The notes beneath the pieces are model-generated. The model saw nothing but the letters and a program-made list of their open reading frames with translations, had not been told where the DNA came from and did no database searches. A DNA stretch of 64,000 nt from Marinovum algicola. Its GTDB lineage: Bacteria; Pseudomonadota; Alphaproteobacteria; Rhodobacterales; Rhodobacteraceae. Shown here in pieces: positions 1-10,625 of this stretch. Location of the stretch: positions 219,479-283,478 of the forward strand of contig NZ_FNYY01000005.1 of the NCBI RefSeq assembly GCF_900109145.1, written 5' to 3'. The translations under genes and the position numbers were made by a program. Positions within the stretch are counted from its first letter, which is position 1, and each line of letters starts with the position of its first letter.

Positions 1-78
1 TGGCCTCGTGGGTTTTCTGCCCGGCCACTCAACCTTGTCGCGGTCGCCGGTGTAAACCCATTATCGCCCGGGCGGTCA

Positions 79-651
79 TCAGCCGCGGGCGGCGCGGCGC
101 TCGCGGCGGACGCGAAATACCTCTTCACGCGGGGTCCAGGTGTAGCGGCTGTCCTTCAGGGTCTGGACCCAGAACAGGGTGCCGCCCAGGCGCCAGGGGT
201 CGAGCACGATGCCGTCATATAGCGACTGGCCGCGCTGCGACAGGATGACGGTGGAATGCTCGAGCAGAAGATTGTCCCAGTTGGCCACCGCGCGGTGCAG
301 TTCCAGCGAACCGAAGCGTTCCTGCTTCAGGCGCTTTTCCAGATCGTCGGCCCAATGATAACACAGGCCCCGCGGCTTCAGCCCGAGGTTGACCTTGGAA
401 TTGTGGACCAGCGGCGGATCCTCGATCTCGTAGAGTTTCGCCAGCCGCCAGGTCTCGGAATAGGCCACCGTTGCGGCGCGAGTTGCCTCTTCCGGATCGA
501 CCTCCGGGCCCAGCATCTGCAACGCCCGGGTCAGCGCCTGTTCGTCTTCGGGGGTGGCCAGTGTCGGGCCATAGGTGCCGGGGGCCGCACAGGCAGACAG
601 CCCGGCGGCGGGCAGCGCCATGAGAAAGAAGCGTCGGGTGAGGGCGGGCAT
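79..651 (-). CDS. putative lipoprotein of unknown function
   Basis: This encodes a 190-residue protein starting at the ATG before MPALTRRFF; an upstream in-frame ATG would only add a poor leader. The N-terminus is a twin-arginine-like hydrophobic leader (RRFFLMALPAAG) followed by LSAC, a lipobox, so the mature protein is probably a lipoprotein anchored through that Cys. The remaining sequence has a GLCYHWADD segment and ends in an Arg-rich tail. I do not recognise an enzyme family. Conserved hypothetical lipoproteins of this size are common in Rhodobacterales, but that is recollection and not something the sequence proves. Confidence 0.75.
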   Translation of the reverse strand: MPALTRRFFLMALPAAGLSACAAPGTYGPTLATPEDEQALTRALQMLGPEVDPEEATRAATVAYSETWRLAKLYEIEDPPLVHNSKVNLGLKPRGLCYHWADDLEKRLKQERFGSLELHRAVANWDNLLLEHSTVILSQRGQSLYDGIVLDPWRLGGTLFWVQTLKDSRYTWTPREEVFRVRRERRAARG

Positions 652-758
652 GGGTATCCTGCGTGTGGCCGGGTCTGGCCCACGTTTTAGCGCACTCACC
701 GGCACTGTCGAGCCACCCGGGCTTGCCGGATGGCCGATTGTTGCCCATTGGCAGGCAG

Positions 759-1628
759 CTAGCGAATGCGGTGCACCCGTGTGCCCTGATCGTTCACCAG
801 CGTGTTGCGGTCGACGATGCGCAGGGGAAAGGCGCCGCTCACCGTTTCGACAAAGGGGCCGGTGTCGAGGAAATAGGTCGCCGACCCCTTGAGGACCAGC
901 ACGAAGTCAGTCTCGGAGGCGTTCTGGATCTCGTAGGTGCCGTCGAAAGTGAAGTTCAGCTGCTGGGTATAGCCGCGCGCGGTCATCTCGACCTGGCCAT
1001 AGCCTTCATAGGTCTTGTCGCGGCGGTATTCCGTGGTGCCGGTGATCCGCGCGCTTTCGACGCCCGACATTTGCATCTGTTCCGGATCGGAACGCCAGGT
1101 GCCGGTGAGAAAGGCCACGCCGTCAAAGCTGGGGGTGACCGGCGCCGGCGGTGGGGCGGCGGCGAGGATGTCTTGCAACTGTGCCACCTCCTTGGCGCGT
1201 TTCCATTCGGTCATGCCCTCCATCCAGACATAGGTCTCACCGGTCAGCTCGCCGCTGGAGACTTTCCGCTTGAGCTCTGCGGCAGCGAACGGCCCCGTGG
1301 TGGCGCCGCCGGCGGCAATATAGATCGCCAGCACCGGGTCGGCGGGCGGTGGCGGCGGCGGTGTGGCCTTGCGGTCGTCATCGGCGGGGGGCGGGGGCGG
1401 CGGCGTGACACGCGTGTCGGGCACATCCGGCGTGCCGTCGCCTCCGGGCGGCTGCGGGGTGATCGAAATCGGCGGGGTCGGCGCCTCGCCTTCGGCGGGT
1501 TTGGCGCCGGCACCCAGCTTGTCGAAAAGGCCGGGGGTGCTGAAGGTCACCTGCGCCTCGGCCGGGGAAAAGTGGGCGAGGCTCGCAAGAAGAAAGACGG
1601 CACAAAGGCCGCGGATGAGACAAGTCAT
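759..1628 (-). CDS. secreted protein with GYF_2 domain and Pro-rich linker
   Basis: A 289-residue protein with a clear Sec signal peptide (MTCLIRGLCAVFLLASLA, cleavage near AEAQ). After a low-complexity Pro-rich stretch (residues about 45-105) comes a GYF_2-like module around residues 106-155, recognisable by the pattern YIA..G...GPF...EL...V.SGEL....YVW..GM..W. GYF_2 modules are thought to be protein-interaction domains. The C-terminal 120 residues look like a beta-rich domain ending in VHRIR. Function is unknown, and export to the periplasm or envelope is inferred from the signal peptide. The coding strand has runs of CCG and CCC that create many false frames on the other strand. Confidence 0.8.
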   Translation of the reverse strand: MTCLIRGLCAVFLLASLAHFSPAEAQVTFSTPGLFDKLGAGAKPAEGEAPTPPISITPQPPGGDGTPDVPDTRVTPPPPPPADDDRKATPPPPPPADPVLAIYIAAGGATTGPFAAAELKRKVSSGELTGETYVWMEGMTEWKRAKEVAQLQDILAAAPPPAPVTPSFDGVAFLTGTWRSDPEQMQMSGVESARITGTTEYRRDKTYEGYGQVEMTARGYTQQLNFTFDGTYEIQNASETDFVLVLKGSATYFLDTGPFVETVSGAFPLRIVDRNTLVNDQGTRVHRIR

Positions 1629-1751
1629 CGTTAAAACTCCCTTGATTCAATGGCCGCAGCATAGCAGATGCGCCGCCGCTCCCAAAGGACGCGGCGCCGG
1701 CACACGGAAATTGTCAGAGAGGCGAACTGCCGGGACGGGGCCGGGGTCCGC

Positions 1752-2738
1752 TCAGAGCATCGCGGGCACCACCTGATCGGGCGGGCGATGGCCATCGGCA
1801 AAGGTCTTGATGTTCAGCAGCACCTTTTCGCCCATCTCGAGCCGGCCCTCGAGCGTGGCCGAACCCATATGCGGCAGCAGCGCCACGTTGGGCATGTTGC
1901 GCAGGTCGGGGTTGATGGTGGCGCCATGTTCATAGACGTCGAGCCCGGCGCCGGCGATCTCGCCCGCCTTGAGCATCCGGGTCATGGCGTTTTCGTCGAT
2001 CACCTCGCCGCGCGAGGTGTTGACGATGACTGCACTGGGTTTCATCAGCTTGAGCCGCCGGGCGTTCATCAGGTGAAAGGTCGAGGGGGTGTGCGGACAA
2101 TTGACCGAGATCACATCCATTCGCGCCACCATCTGGTCGAGGCTTTCCCAATAGGTGGCGTCGAAGCGCTCTTCCACTTCGGGGCGCAGCCGGCGGCGGT
2201 TGTGGTAATGCACCTGCATGCCAAAGGCCATGGCGCGGCGCGCCACCGCCTGGCCGATATGGCCCATGCCGAGGATGCCGAGCCGGCGGCCGCCGACCCG
2301 TCCGCCGAGCATCGCCGAAGGCGACCAGCCGCCCCAGTCGCCGGTCTGCATCAGCGCGAGGCCCTCGGGAATGCGACGGGTGACGGCGAGGATCAGCGAC
2401 ATCGCCATATCGGCGGTGTCCTCGGCCGAGACGCCCGGGGTATTGGAGACCAGAACGCCCCGGCTGCGTGCGGTGGCGACGTCGATGTGATCGACCCCGG
2501 CGCCGTAGTTGGCGATCAGCTTGAGCCGCTCGCCGGCGCCTGAGATCAGCCCGGCGTCAATGGTGTCGGACAGGGTTGGAACTATGACATCGGCCTCTTG
2601 CATGGCGGCGGCCAGCTCCTGCCGGCTCATCGGCGTGTCGGCTTCGCGCAGGCGCACGTCGAAGAGTTCGGTCAACCGGGTTTCTACCACCTCGGGCAAG
2701 CGTCGCGTAACGACAACACTCAGGCGTTTTGATGGCAT
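1752..2738 (-). CDS. NAD(P)-dependent D-2-hydroxyacid dehydrogenase (glyoxylate/hydroxypyruvate reductase type)
   Basis: A 328-residue D-isomer-specific 2-hydroxyacid dehydrogenase. The start is the ATG before PSKRLSVVV; a longer frame upstream lacks family similarity. Visible motifs are the catalytic-domain ANYGAGVDHIDV segment, the Rossmann motif GRRLGILGMGHIGQAVARR (GxGxxG), VNCPHTPSTFHLMN, the catalytic Arg in NTSRGEVID and the final HMGSATLEGR with the catalytic His. It probably reduces glyoxylate or hydroxypyruvate to glycolate or glycerate in the cytoplasm. The exact substrate cannot be set from sequence. It is divergent from the SH3 protein at 2858. Confidence 0.9.
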   Translation of the reverse strand: MPSKRLSVVVTRRLPEVVETRLTELFDVRLREADTPMSRQELAAAMQEADVIVPTLSDTIDAGLISGAGERLKLIANYGAGVDHIDVATARSRGVLVSNTPGVSAEDTADMAMSLILAVTRRIPEGLALMQTGDWGGWSPSAMLGGRVGGRRLGILGMGHIGQAVARRAMAFGMQVHYHNRRRLRPEVEERFDATYWESLDQMVARMDVISVNCPHTPSTFHLMNARRLKLMKPSAVIVNTSRGEVIDENAMTRMLKAGEIAGAGLDVYEHGATINPDLRNMPNVALLPHMGSATLEGRLEMGEKVLLNIKTFADGHRPPDQVVPAML

Positions 2739-2857
2739 GTGCTCCCGGCTCCTTCTTCCCATCGGGGTCGTCTTGGGGGCACACTGCCGCAGAGCACGCG
2801 GAGGCACAAGAACCCCGTGGCGAATAAACGATTGGCAGGCAGTGCAAGGTGACTGAC

Positions 2858-3367
2858 ATGGTGTCGCGGGCCACGCGAACGGGCGCTATCGGCGCGGTGA
2901 TACTGAGTTTCTGGATGGGGATGGCCGCCGCGCAGGAGACGCGCGGACCGGTGACGAACCTGCCTTTGCCTCGGTTCGTCTCGCTCAAGGCGAACGAGGG
3001 CAACGTGCGGCGCGGCCCGTCGTTGAGCCACCGCATCGACTGGGTGTTCAAGCGGCGCGACATGCCGCTCGAGGTGACGGCCGAATATGGCCACTGGCGC
3101 CGGGTGCGCGACCGCGAAGGCGCCGGCGGCTGGGTGCATTACGCGCTGCTCTCGGGGTCGCGGACGGTGATTGTCGATGCTGATCTGCTGGCGCTGCATG
3201 TGCGCCCCGACGGGCGCACGCCGGTCAAGGCGCGGCTGGAGCGCGGTGTGATCGCGCGGCTGGGTGATTGCGATCTGGAATGGTGCCAGGTGAGTTCCGG
3301 CGGCTACAAGGGCTGGGCCGAGAAGCGCGCGCTCTGGGGCGTGGCCCCGGACGAAATCCGCGAATAA
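2858..3367 (+). CDS. SH3-domain envelope protein
   Basis: A 169-residue exported protein. The ATG at 2858 is preferred over a GTG nine bases upstream, because AAGGTG sits at a good distance from the ATG. A hydrophobic leader (GAIGAVILSFWMGMAAAQE) suggests Sec export. The mature part contains two bacterial SH3-like repeats: the first around SLKANEGNVRRGPS..HRIDWVF, the second around ALHVRPDGRTPVKARLERGVIARLGDC. Such proteins usually bind peptidoglycan or act as envelope adaptors. The binding partner is unknown. A strong hairpin follows its stop codon. Confidence 0.8.
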   Translation: MVSRATRTGAIGAVILSFWMGMAAAQETRGPVTNLPLPRFVSLKANEGNVRRGPSLSHRIDWVFKRRDMPLEVTAEYGHWRRVRDREGAGGWVHYALLSGSRTVIVDADLLALHVRPDGRTPVKARLERGVIARLGDCDLEWCQVSSGGYKGWAEKRALWGVAPDEIRE

Positions 3368-3404
3368 GGCCCTGACGCGGCGCCAAGGTCGCCGCGTCGG
3401 GGCC
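3368..3404. terminator. hairpin between convergent SH3 gene and deoD
   Basis: Starting at the stop codon, GGCCC and GACGCGGCG pair with CGCCGCGTC and GGGCC across a 7-nt loop: 14 base pairs with one T/G mismatch. There is no long T-run, so a terminator or mRNA-end stabiliser for the two convergent genes is inferred from position and stem strength. Confidence 0.55.
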
Positions 3405-3415
3405 GCGCGGGCCGC

Positions 3416-4123
3416 TCAGCCCTTGAAGGCCGCTTCCAGCGCGATCTCGACCATGTCGCCAAAGCTCTTTTCGCGCTGTTCCGACGGCAGCGCCTCGCCG
3501 GTCAGCAGGTGGTCCGAGACCGTCAGCACCGCCAGCGCCCGCACCTTGTGACGCAGCGCGAGGATGTAGAGCTCGGCCGCCTCCATCTCGACCCCGAGAA
3601 TGCCGTGACGGGTCATCTGCTCGTTCAGGTCGGGGCGCTCGTCATAAAAGACATCCGAGGAATAGATGCCGCCCACATGGGTCGGCGTGCCGCGCGCCTC
3701 GGCCGCATCGGCGGCGGCGCGCAGCAGGCCGTAGTCGGCGCATGGCGCAAAGTTCAGCTCGCGCAGGATGCCGCGCGACGGCGTCGAGAGCGTGGTCGAG
3801 GTCATGGCGATGATGATGTCGCGGACCTTCACCGCCTCCTGCATCGCGCCGCAGGAACCGATGCGGATCAAAGTTTTGGCGCCGAAGTCGCGGATCAGCT
3901 CGTTGGCATAGATCGACAGCGAGGCCATGCCCATGCCCGAGCCCTGGATGGTGACCCGCTGGCCTTTCCAGGTGCCGGTATAACCCAGCATACCGCGCAC
4001 CTCGTTGATGCAGACCGCATCCTCGAGAAAGGTCTCTGCCGCCCAACGCGCCCGGTAGGGGTCGCCCGGCATGAGCACGGTTTCTGCGATATCGCCGGGG
4101 TTGGCCCCGATGTGAATGGTCAT
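3416..4123 (-). CDS. deoD: purine nucleoside phosphorylase, DeoD type
   Basis: A 235-residue protein, the usual length for hexameric DeoD phosphorylases. The start before [10 protein letters not shown] is supported by GGAG just upstream and by family alignment, and an upstream in-frame ATG would add 27 unlikely residues. Motifs include [19 protein letters not shown] (phosphate site), [23 protein letters not shown], and the ribose-binding [10 protein letters not shown] followed by LTVSDH. It cleaves purine (deoxy)nucleosides with phosphate in the cytoplasm for purine salvage. It stands alone here, with no deoABC partners in view. Confidence 0.93.
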   Translation of the reverse strand: MTIHIGANPGDIAETVLMPGDPYRARWAAETFLEDAVCINEVRGMLGYTGTWKGQRVTIQGSGMGMASLSIYANELIRDFGAKTLIRIGSCGAMQEAVKVRDIIIAMTSTTLSTPSRGILRELNFAPCADYGLLRAAADAAEARGTPTHVGGIYSSDVFYDERPDLNEQMTRHGILGVEMEAAELYILALRHKVRALAVLTVSDHLLTGEALPSEQREKSFGDMVEIALEAAFKG

Positions 4124-4271
4124 GGCACACTCCGCTGCGCAATTATGATGCACAAAGAGTGACATCGGGGCTTTCGGATCACAAGTGGCGCGGATTATGT
4201 GCATTAGCGATTGAAGACGGGCGACTTATCCTTAAAGTTGAATTCGGGGGCAAAAGGGAAGGCATGACGTC

Positions 4272-5726
4272 ATGTCGACCGTAGCATTGGTGTTCGGCCT
4301 TGGCGCCGGGGGACTGGCCCTCGCGGCTTTCTATCTTGCGCTCCGGCAATCGAAGCGGGCGGCAGATGAGACGGCGGCGCTGCGCGAACGCAACAACGCG
4401 CTGGTGGCGGAAAACGCCCGGCTTCTCAACATGGTGGAATTCGACGATCTGACCGACGCCCGCTCGCGCCGCTATCTGCGAGAGCTCTTTGCCCGCTCCC
4501 GGCAGGATGGCACCAATGCGATGATCTTTGTCGATCTCGACGAATTCAAGAGCGTCAACGACGGCTTCGGCCACCGCGCCGGCGACGGATTTCTGCGCCG
4601 GATCGCCCAGGCACTGCGCGACGAATGCCGCGAGACCGAGACCCTGTTTCGCCATGGCGGCGATGAATTCTGCATCTACCTGCAAGGCATCGCGTTGCCC
4701 CAAGCGGTGCAGCGGGCCGGCACCTTCGTGCAGGTGGTGCGGGAGACATCGGTCGATGTCAGCGGCGTCAACGTGCGCCGCACCGCCAGCGCCGGGGTGG
4801 CGCAGGTCGATCCCGGGCAGGACATGATGGGCGCGCTCTACTATGCCGACGAGGCGCTATATGCCGCCAAGCAGGCCGGCGGAAATTGCGTGCGGGCGAC
4901 CGAAGGCGAAACCCTGAAAACGATGATCGCCCGCCGCACCGGGCCGCGCGCCGAGGATCTGGCCGAGGCCATCCGGCGCGAGGAGATCACTTATTACGTT
5001 CAGCCGATCTATGACACGCGGGCCGGTCGCGCGGTGGGGGTCGAGGCGCTGATCCGCTGGGTGCGCAGCGACGGCGACGTGCTCTTGCCGGCCAAGTTCA
5101 TCGACATGATGACTCGCAGCCAGCACCGCGAGCTGTCGCCGCCTGACAGCGTCTCGGTCGACGTGGCCCAGAGCTTCTGCCCGGCCAATGACCGGCTTTA
5201 TTGCGCCTTCAATATCTCGTCGCGCTTTCTCGAACGTTCAGTCGAGGACAACATGCACTTTGCTCGAAGTCTGACCCGCGGGCTCAACCCGTCGCAGGTG
5301 GTGCTCGAGCTGGTCGAAAGTGCCGCGATCCGCAATTCCGAGCGTGCGCGCGACATGCTGCAACAGCTGCGCGCCCATGGCATCCGCATTGCGCTTGACG
5401 ACTTCGGCACCGGCTTTTCCAATCTGGAGCGGCTTCAGGAATACGAGGTCGATATCGTCAAGATCGACCGCCGGTTCGTGCACGGCCTTGGTACGGGGCA
5501 GGGCGATCGCGGCATTCTGCGGGCCCTTCATGCGCTGTCGCTCGACATGGGCTTTTCGGTGATTGCCGAAGGGGTCGAGACCGAGCAGGAACTGCGCGCC
5601 CTTCAGGAAATCGGGATCTATGATGCTCAGGGTTATCTTCTGGGTCGCCCCGAAACCGTGAGCTATTGGCAAAGCCGCATTGGCCAGCCGCTGTCGCCTG
5701 GCCTCTGCCTGCGCAAAACCGCCTGA
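4272..5726 (+). CDS. GGDEF-EAL cyclic-di-GMP signalling protein
   Basis: A 484-residue protein with one N-terminal transmembrane helix (residues about 3-23), a short coiled linker and the GGDEF entry motif FDDLTDARSRRYL. The GGDEF signature is intact at residues 129-133, but the position of the inhibitory I-site reads RETE instead of RxxD. The EAL domain begins with EALIRW (E258) and keeps NISSRF, the Glu in ELVES, DDFGTG, VKIDRRF, EGVET and a final GYLLGRP. Both diguanylate cyclase and phosphodiesterase activity are therefore possible. Which one dominates cannot be read from the sequence. It is convergent with ecm, with nine bases between the stops. Confidence 0.9.
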   Translation: MSTVALVFGLGAGGLALAAFYLALRQSKRAADETAALRERNNALVAENARLLNMVEFDDLTDARSRRYLRELFARSRQDGTNAMIFVDLDEFKSVNDGFGHRAGDGFLRRIAQALRDECRETETLFRHGGDEFCIYLQGIALPQAVQRAGTFVQVVRETSVDVSGVNVRRTASAGVAQVDPGQDMMGALYYADEALYAAKQAGGNCVRATEGETLKTMIARRTGPRAEDLAEAIRREEITYYVQPIYDTRAGRAVGVEALIRWVRSDGDVLLPAKFIDMMTRSQHRELSPPDSVSVDVAQSFCPANDRLYCAFNISSRFLERSVEDNMHFARSLTRGLNPSQVVLELVESAAIRNSERARDMLQQLRAHGIRIALDDFGTGFSNLERLQEYEVDIVKIDRRFVHGLGTGQGDRGILRALHALSLDMGFSVIAEGVETEQELRALQEIGIYDAQGYLLGRPETVSYWQSRIGQPLSPGLCLRKTA

Positions 5727-5735
5727 CGTCGGCGG

Positions 5736-7703
5736 CTATTCCGCCGCCACCGACTGTGGATCGGCCAGGGTGACGATATCGGCCATGATGGTGTTGAGCT
5801 CGAAATCCTTCGGCGTATAGACCCGCGCCACGCCCATGGTCAGCAGCCTGCGGGCGTCCTCGTCGGGGATGATGCCGCCGACGATCACCGGCACATTCCC
5901 GAGGCCGGCGGCGCGCATCCTGTCCATCAGGTCCTCGACGAGCGGGATGTGACTGCCAGAAAGGATCGAGAGGCCGACCACATGCGCCCTGTCGGTTTCG
6001 GCGGCGGCGACGATTTCCTCCGGCGTCAGGCGGATGCCTTCGTAAGAGATGTCCATGCCGCAATCGCGGGCGCGATAGGCGATCTGTTCGGCGCCATTGG
6101 AATGCCCGTCGAGCCCCGGCTTGCCCACCAGGAACTTGAGCCGGCGGCCCAGCCGGTCGCTGACCGCATCCACCGCGCTGCGCAGATCGTCGAGGTTTTC
6201 GGTGCGGTTGGATTGTGACGGCGAGACGCCGGTGGGGCCGCGATATTCGCCATAGGCCCGCCGCATCTCGGCTGCCCATTCGCCAGTGGTGACCCCGGCT
6301 TTGGCCGCTGCTATCGATGGCGGAACAATGTTGCCGCCGTCCCGCGCGGTGGCGCGTAGATCGGCCAGCGCGGCCGCGACCGCCGCGGCATCGCGGGTGT
6401 TGCGCCAGTCGGCAAGGCGGTCGATCTGCTCCTGTTCCACCGCCGGATCGACAACCATGATCCCGCCATCGGCGGTCATCAGGGGCGAGGGTTCGGTCTG
6501 GGTCCATTTGTTGACGCCGACCACCGTGGTCTCGTTGCTTTCGATCCGGCCGAGACGTTCGGCATTGGCATCGACCAGCCGCGACTTCATGTATTCGATC
6601 GAGCTGACCGCGCCGCCCATGCTGTCGAGATTGGCCAGCTCGTGGCGGGCGCCGTCCTTCAGTTTCTCGACCTTGGCATCGACCGCCGGGTTGCCGTCAA
6701 ACAGATCGTCGAATTCCAGCAGGTCGGTCTCGTAGGCCAGGATCTGCTGCATTCGCATCGACCATTGCTGATCCCAGGGGCGGGGCAGGCCCAGCGCCTC
6801 GTTCCAGGCGGGCAATTGCACCGCCCGGGCGCGGGCCTTTTTCGAAAGCGTCACCGCCAGCATCTCGATCAGGATGCGGTAGACGTTGTTTTCCGGCTGT
6901 TGCTCGGTCAGGCCGAGGCTGTTGACCTGCACGCCATAGCGAAAGCGGCGCATCTTGGGATCGGTGATGCCATAACGGGTGGCGCAGATCTCGTCCCAGA
7001 GGTCGACAAAGGCGCGCATCTTGCACATCTCGGTGACAAAGCGGATGCCGGCGTTGACGAAGAAGGAGATGCGGCCGACGACGGTGGGGAAATCCTCTTC
7101 CGGAATGCGCGGCTTCAGCTCGTCGAGCACCGCCGTTGCCGTGGCAAGCGCAAAGGCCAGCTCCTGCTCGGGCGTCGCGCCGGCCTCTTGCAGGTGATAG
7201 GAACAGACGTTCATCGGGTTCCACTTGGGGATGTTGGTGTAGCAGTATTCGGCCACATCCGCGATCATCTTGAGGCTGGGTTTCGGCGGGCAGATATAGG
7301 TGCCGCGCGACAGGTATTCCTTGATCAGGTCGTTCTGCACCGTGCCTTGCAGTTTCGCCGTGTCTGCGCCCTGTTCCTCGGCCACCGCGATATAAAGTGC
7401 CAGCAGCCAGGGGGCGGTGGCGTTGATCGTCATCGAGGTGTTCATCTCTTCCAACGGGATCTGATCGAAGAGTGTGCGCATGTCGCCCAGGTGACAGATC
7501 GGCACGCCGACCTTGCCCACTTCACCGCGCGCCAGCACGTGATCGCTGTCGTATCCGGTCTGGGTCGGCAGGTCGAAGGCCACGGAGAGGCCGGTCTGCC
7601 CCTTGGCGAGGTTGCCGCGATAGAGCGCGTTCGAGGCCTTGGCGGTGGAGTGGCCCGCATAGGTACGGATGAGCCAGGGACGATCTGTCTTGGTTTCGGT
7701 CAT
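5736..7703 (-). CDS. ecm: ethylmalonyl-CoA mutase
   Basis: A 655-residue B12-dependent mutase that interconverts (2R)-ethylmalonyl-CoA and (2S)-methylsuccinyl-CoA in the ethylmalonyl-CoA pathway for C2 assimilation. It starts at the ATG before TETKTDRPW. The substrate barrel shows RTYAGHSTAKASNALYR, FDLPTQTGYDSDH and NTSMTINATA. The C-terminal 130 residues are the cobalamin domain with DGHSNG (the D-x-H-x-x-G motif) and the usual GLSILSGSH and GGIIP segments. Single-subunit length, the RTYAGHS start and the nearby ccr favour Ecm over methylmalonyl-CoA mutase. It is divergent from the acyltransferase gene, with 137 bases between starts. Confidence 0.93.
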   Translation of the reverse strand: MTETKTDRPWLIRTYAGHSTAKASNALYRGNLAKGQTGLSVAFDLPTQTGYDSDHVLARGEVGKVGVPICHLGDMRTLFDQIPLEEMNTSMTINATAPWLLALYIAVAEEQGADTAKLQGTVQNDLIKEYLSRGTYICPPKPSLKMIADVAEYCYTNIPKWNPMNVCSYHLQEAGATPEQELAFALATATAVLDELKPRIPEEDFPTVVGRISFFVNAGIRFVTEMCKMRAFVDLWDEICATRYGITDPKMRRFRYGVQVNSLGLTEQQPENNVYRILIEMLAVTLSKKARARAVQLPAWNEALGLPRPWDQQWSMRMQQILAYETDLLEFDDLFDGNPAVDAKVEKLKDGARHELANLDSMGGAVSSIEYMKSRLVDANAERLGRIESNETTVVGVNKWTQTEPSPLMTADGGIMVVDPAVEQEQIDRLADWRNTRDAAAVAAALADLRATARDGGNIVPPSIAAAKAGVTTGEWAAEMRRAYGEYRGPTGVSPSQSNRTENLDDLRSAVDAVSDRLGRRLKFLVGKPGLDGHSNGAEQIAYRARDCGMDISYEGIRLTPEEIVAAAETDRAHVVGLSILSGSHIPLVEDLMDRMRAAGLGNVPVIVGGIIPDEDARRLLTMGVARVYTPKDFELNTIMADIVTLADPQSVAAE

Positions 7704-7840
7704 ATCGGCCTCTCGATTCGGGTGCGCAACTTTGTTTCGTTCCGGCTGTGATAAGCGAAAGAATATGGCGCTGTCAATTCGCTGCGTTGCGGCGTGCGAC
7801 TTATGTTTACGCAAATGCAGCAAAATGCAAATGTCGCGCC
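7704..7840. promoter_or_regulatory. shared divergent promoter region of ecm and the acyltransferase
   Basis: This 137-bp region lies between two divergent starts. It contains three TTTGC units on the minus strand within 7810-7833, seen on the plus strand as GCAAATG, GCAAAAT and GCAAATG. TTTGC/GCAAA repeats are reported for short-chain-acyl-CoA regulators of the PccR/ScfR type in Rhodobacterales, so an operator controlling ecm is a reasonable inference. No convincing -35/-10 pair was identified. Confidence 0.4.
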
Positions 7841-9181
7841 ATGTCAGGCACTGTCCAAATCCCGATATGGCTGTTTTTGCTGATCCTTGCCTTCGCAACG
7901 ATCACCTTCGCCTCGCATTTTCTCTTTCCTTCGGTGCGCTGGTTTCTGCGCCGCAGGATGGAACGGGTCGTCACCCGCATCAACGAGCGGCTGGAACGGC
8001 CGATCCATCCGTTCAAGCTGGCGCGGCGGACCGACATGATCCAGCGGCTGGTCTATGACCCCCAGGTGACCGAGGCGATCGTCGACTATGCCCGTGAACA
8101 GGGGGTGCGCGAAGACGTGGCCTTCGAAAAGGCGCGCGACTATGCCCGCGAAATCGTGCCGTCGTTTTCGGCCACCGCCTATTTCGGATTTGCCATCCGG
8201 GCCGCGCGCTGGTTGTCGCGCTCGCTCTACGAAGTGCGGCTGAACCGCGCCGACAGGGGGGCGCTGGCCGAGATCGATCCACAGGCGACAGTGGTCTACG
8301 TGATCAATCACCGCTCCAACATGGATTACGTGCTGGTCACCTACCTGGCGGCGGAAAGTTCGGCTCTGGCCTATGCGGTGGGCGAATGGGCGCGGGTCTG
8401 GCCGCTCTCGGGGCTGATCCGGTCGATGGGGGCCTATTTCATCCGGCGCAAGTCGCGCGACGATCTCTATCGCCGGGTGCTGGCGCGTTACGTGGCGATG
8501 GCGACGGCGGGCGGCATCAATCAGGCAATGTTCCCCGAGGGCGGGCTGAGCCTCGATGGCGCGCTGGCGCCGCCCCGGGTGGGGTTGTTGAAATACATCG
8601 TCGATGGCTGGGATGCCGAGGGGCGCGACGTGGTCTTTGTGCCGGTGGCGCTGAATTATGACCGGGTGCTCGAGGACCGGGTGCTGATCGCCGCCGGCCA
8701 GTCCGGTGAGCGGCGCTTTCGCGGCAAGCTGGGCGAGGCCCTGGCCTTTCTCGGCCGGCATGTCTGGCTGCGCATCACCGGCCGTTTTCGCCGGTTCGGC
8801 TGCGCCGCAGTGAGCTTTGGCCCGCCGCTGGGCCTGCGCGATTTCGTGCGCGAGCGGGGCCGCAGGCCGGAAGCGCTGGCGGCGCTTCTGATGGGCCGGA
8901 TCGCGGAAGCAATGCCGGTGCTGCCGGTGCCGCTGGTGGCGCAGGTGCTGCGTGACGGCAGGGCGCGCAGCATGGCCGAAATCACCGCCGCCGCCGAAGG
9001 CATCGCGCCAAGGGACACGGGCGATCTGGTGCAGGCCGGGATCGCCGGCATGCTTACCCGCAAGCTCATCCGCGAAACGCCCGAGGGCTATCAGATGCTG
9101 CCCGAACAGGCCGATGCGGTGCATTTCTACGCCAATTCCATCGCCCATCTGGAACTGTCGGGTTCTGCGGCTGCACAGTAA
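7841..9181 (+). CDS. PlsB-like glycerophosphate acyltransferase
   Basis: A 446-residue protein of the PlsC/GPAT acyltransferase superfamily. It has a membrane-anchoring N-terminus (VQIPIWLFLLILAFATITF), the catalytic HxxxxD motif in NHRSNMDY, a glycerophosphate-binding FPEGG and downstream VPVALNYDR. The start at the ATG before SGTVQIP gives a good hydrophobic N-terminus. Related proteins acylate glycerol-3-phosphate or lysophosphatidate at the inner membrane. Which acceptor is used here is not clear. Its position between ecm and ccr suggests co-inheritance with the ethylmalonyl-CoA genes, though a direct functional tie is only inferred. Confidence 0.82.
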   Translation: MSGTVQIPIWLFLLILAFATITFASHFLFPSVRWFLRRRMERVVTRINERLERPIHPFKLARRTDMIQRLVYDPQVTEAIVDYAREQGVREDVAFEKARDYAREIVPSFSATAYFGFAIRAARWLSRSLYEVRLNRADRGALAEIDPQATVVYVINHRSNMDYVLVTYLAAESSALAYAVGEWARVWPLSGLIRSMGAYFIRRKSRDDLYRRVLARYVAMATAGGINQAMFPEGGLSLDGALAPPRVGLLKYIVDGWDAEGRDVVFVPVALNYDRVLEDRVLIAAGQSGERRFRGKLGEALAFLGRHVWLRITGRFRRFGCAAVSFGPPLGLRDFVRERGRRPEALAALLMGRIAEAMPVLPVPLVAQVLRDGRARSMAEITAAAEGIAPRDTGDLVQAGIAGMLTRKLIRETPEGYQMLPEQADAVHFYANSIAHLELSGSAAAQ

Positions 9182-9313
9182 ATTTCTGCATCGGCTCGGT
9201 TATAAAATTACAAAACTGCGACATTGTGTGTTGCAATGTTGCGCAGCCGTGCGTATTTCATACAAACAGCCCGCGATTCTGCGTTGCGGCACGATTTGAC
9301 CAAGGAGGCCCCT
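9182..9313. promoter_or_regulatory. ccr upstream region with ribosome-binding site
   Basis: This 132-bp stretch upstream of ccr is AT-richer than the flanking genes. It carries TTGCAATGTTGCG near 9232, loosely like the TTTGC units upstream of ecm. AAGGAGG at 9302-9308 is a near-perfect Shine-Dalgarno and fixes the start at 9314. Confidence 0.45.
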
Positions 9314-10606
<1,293 letters not shown>

Positions 10607-10625
10607 GGCCCGCCGAAACCCCAGG

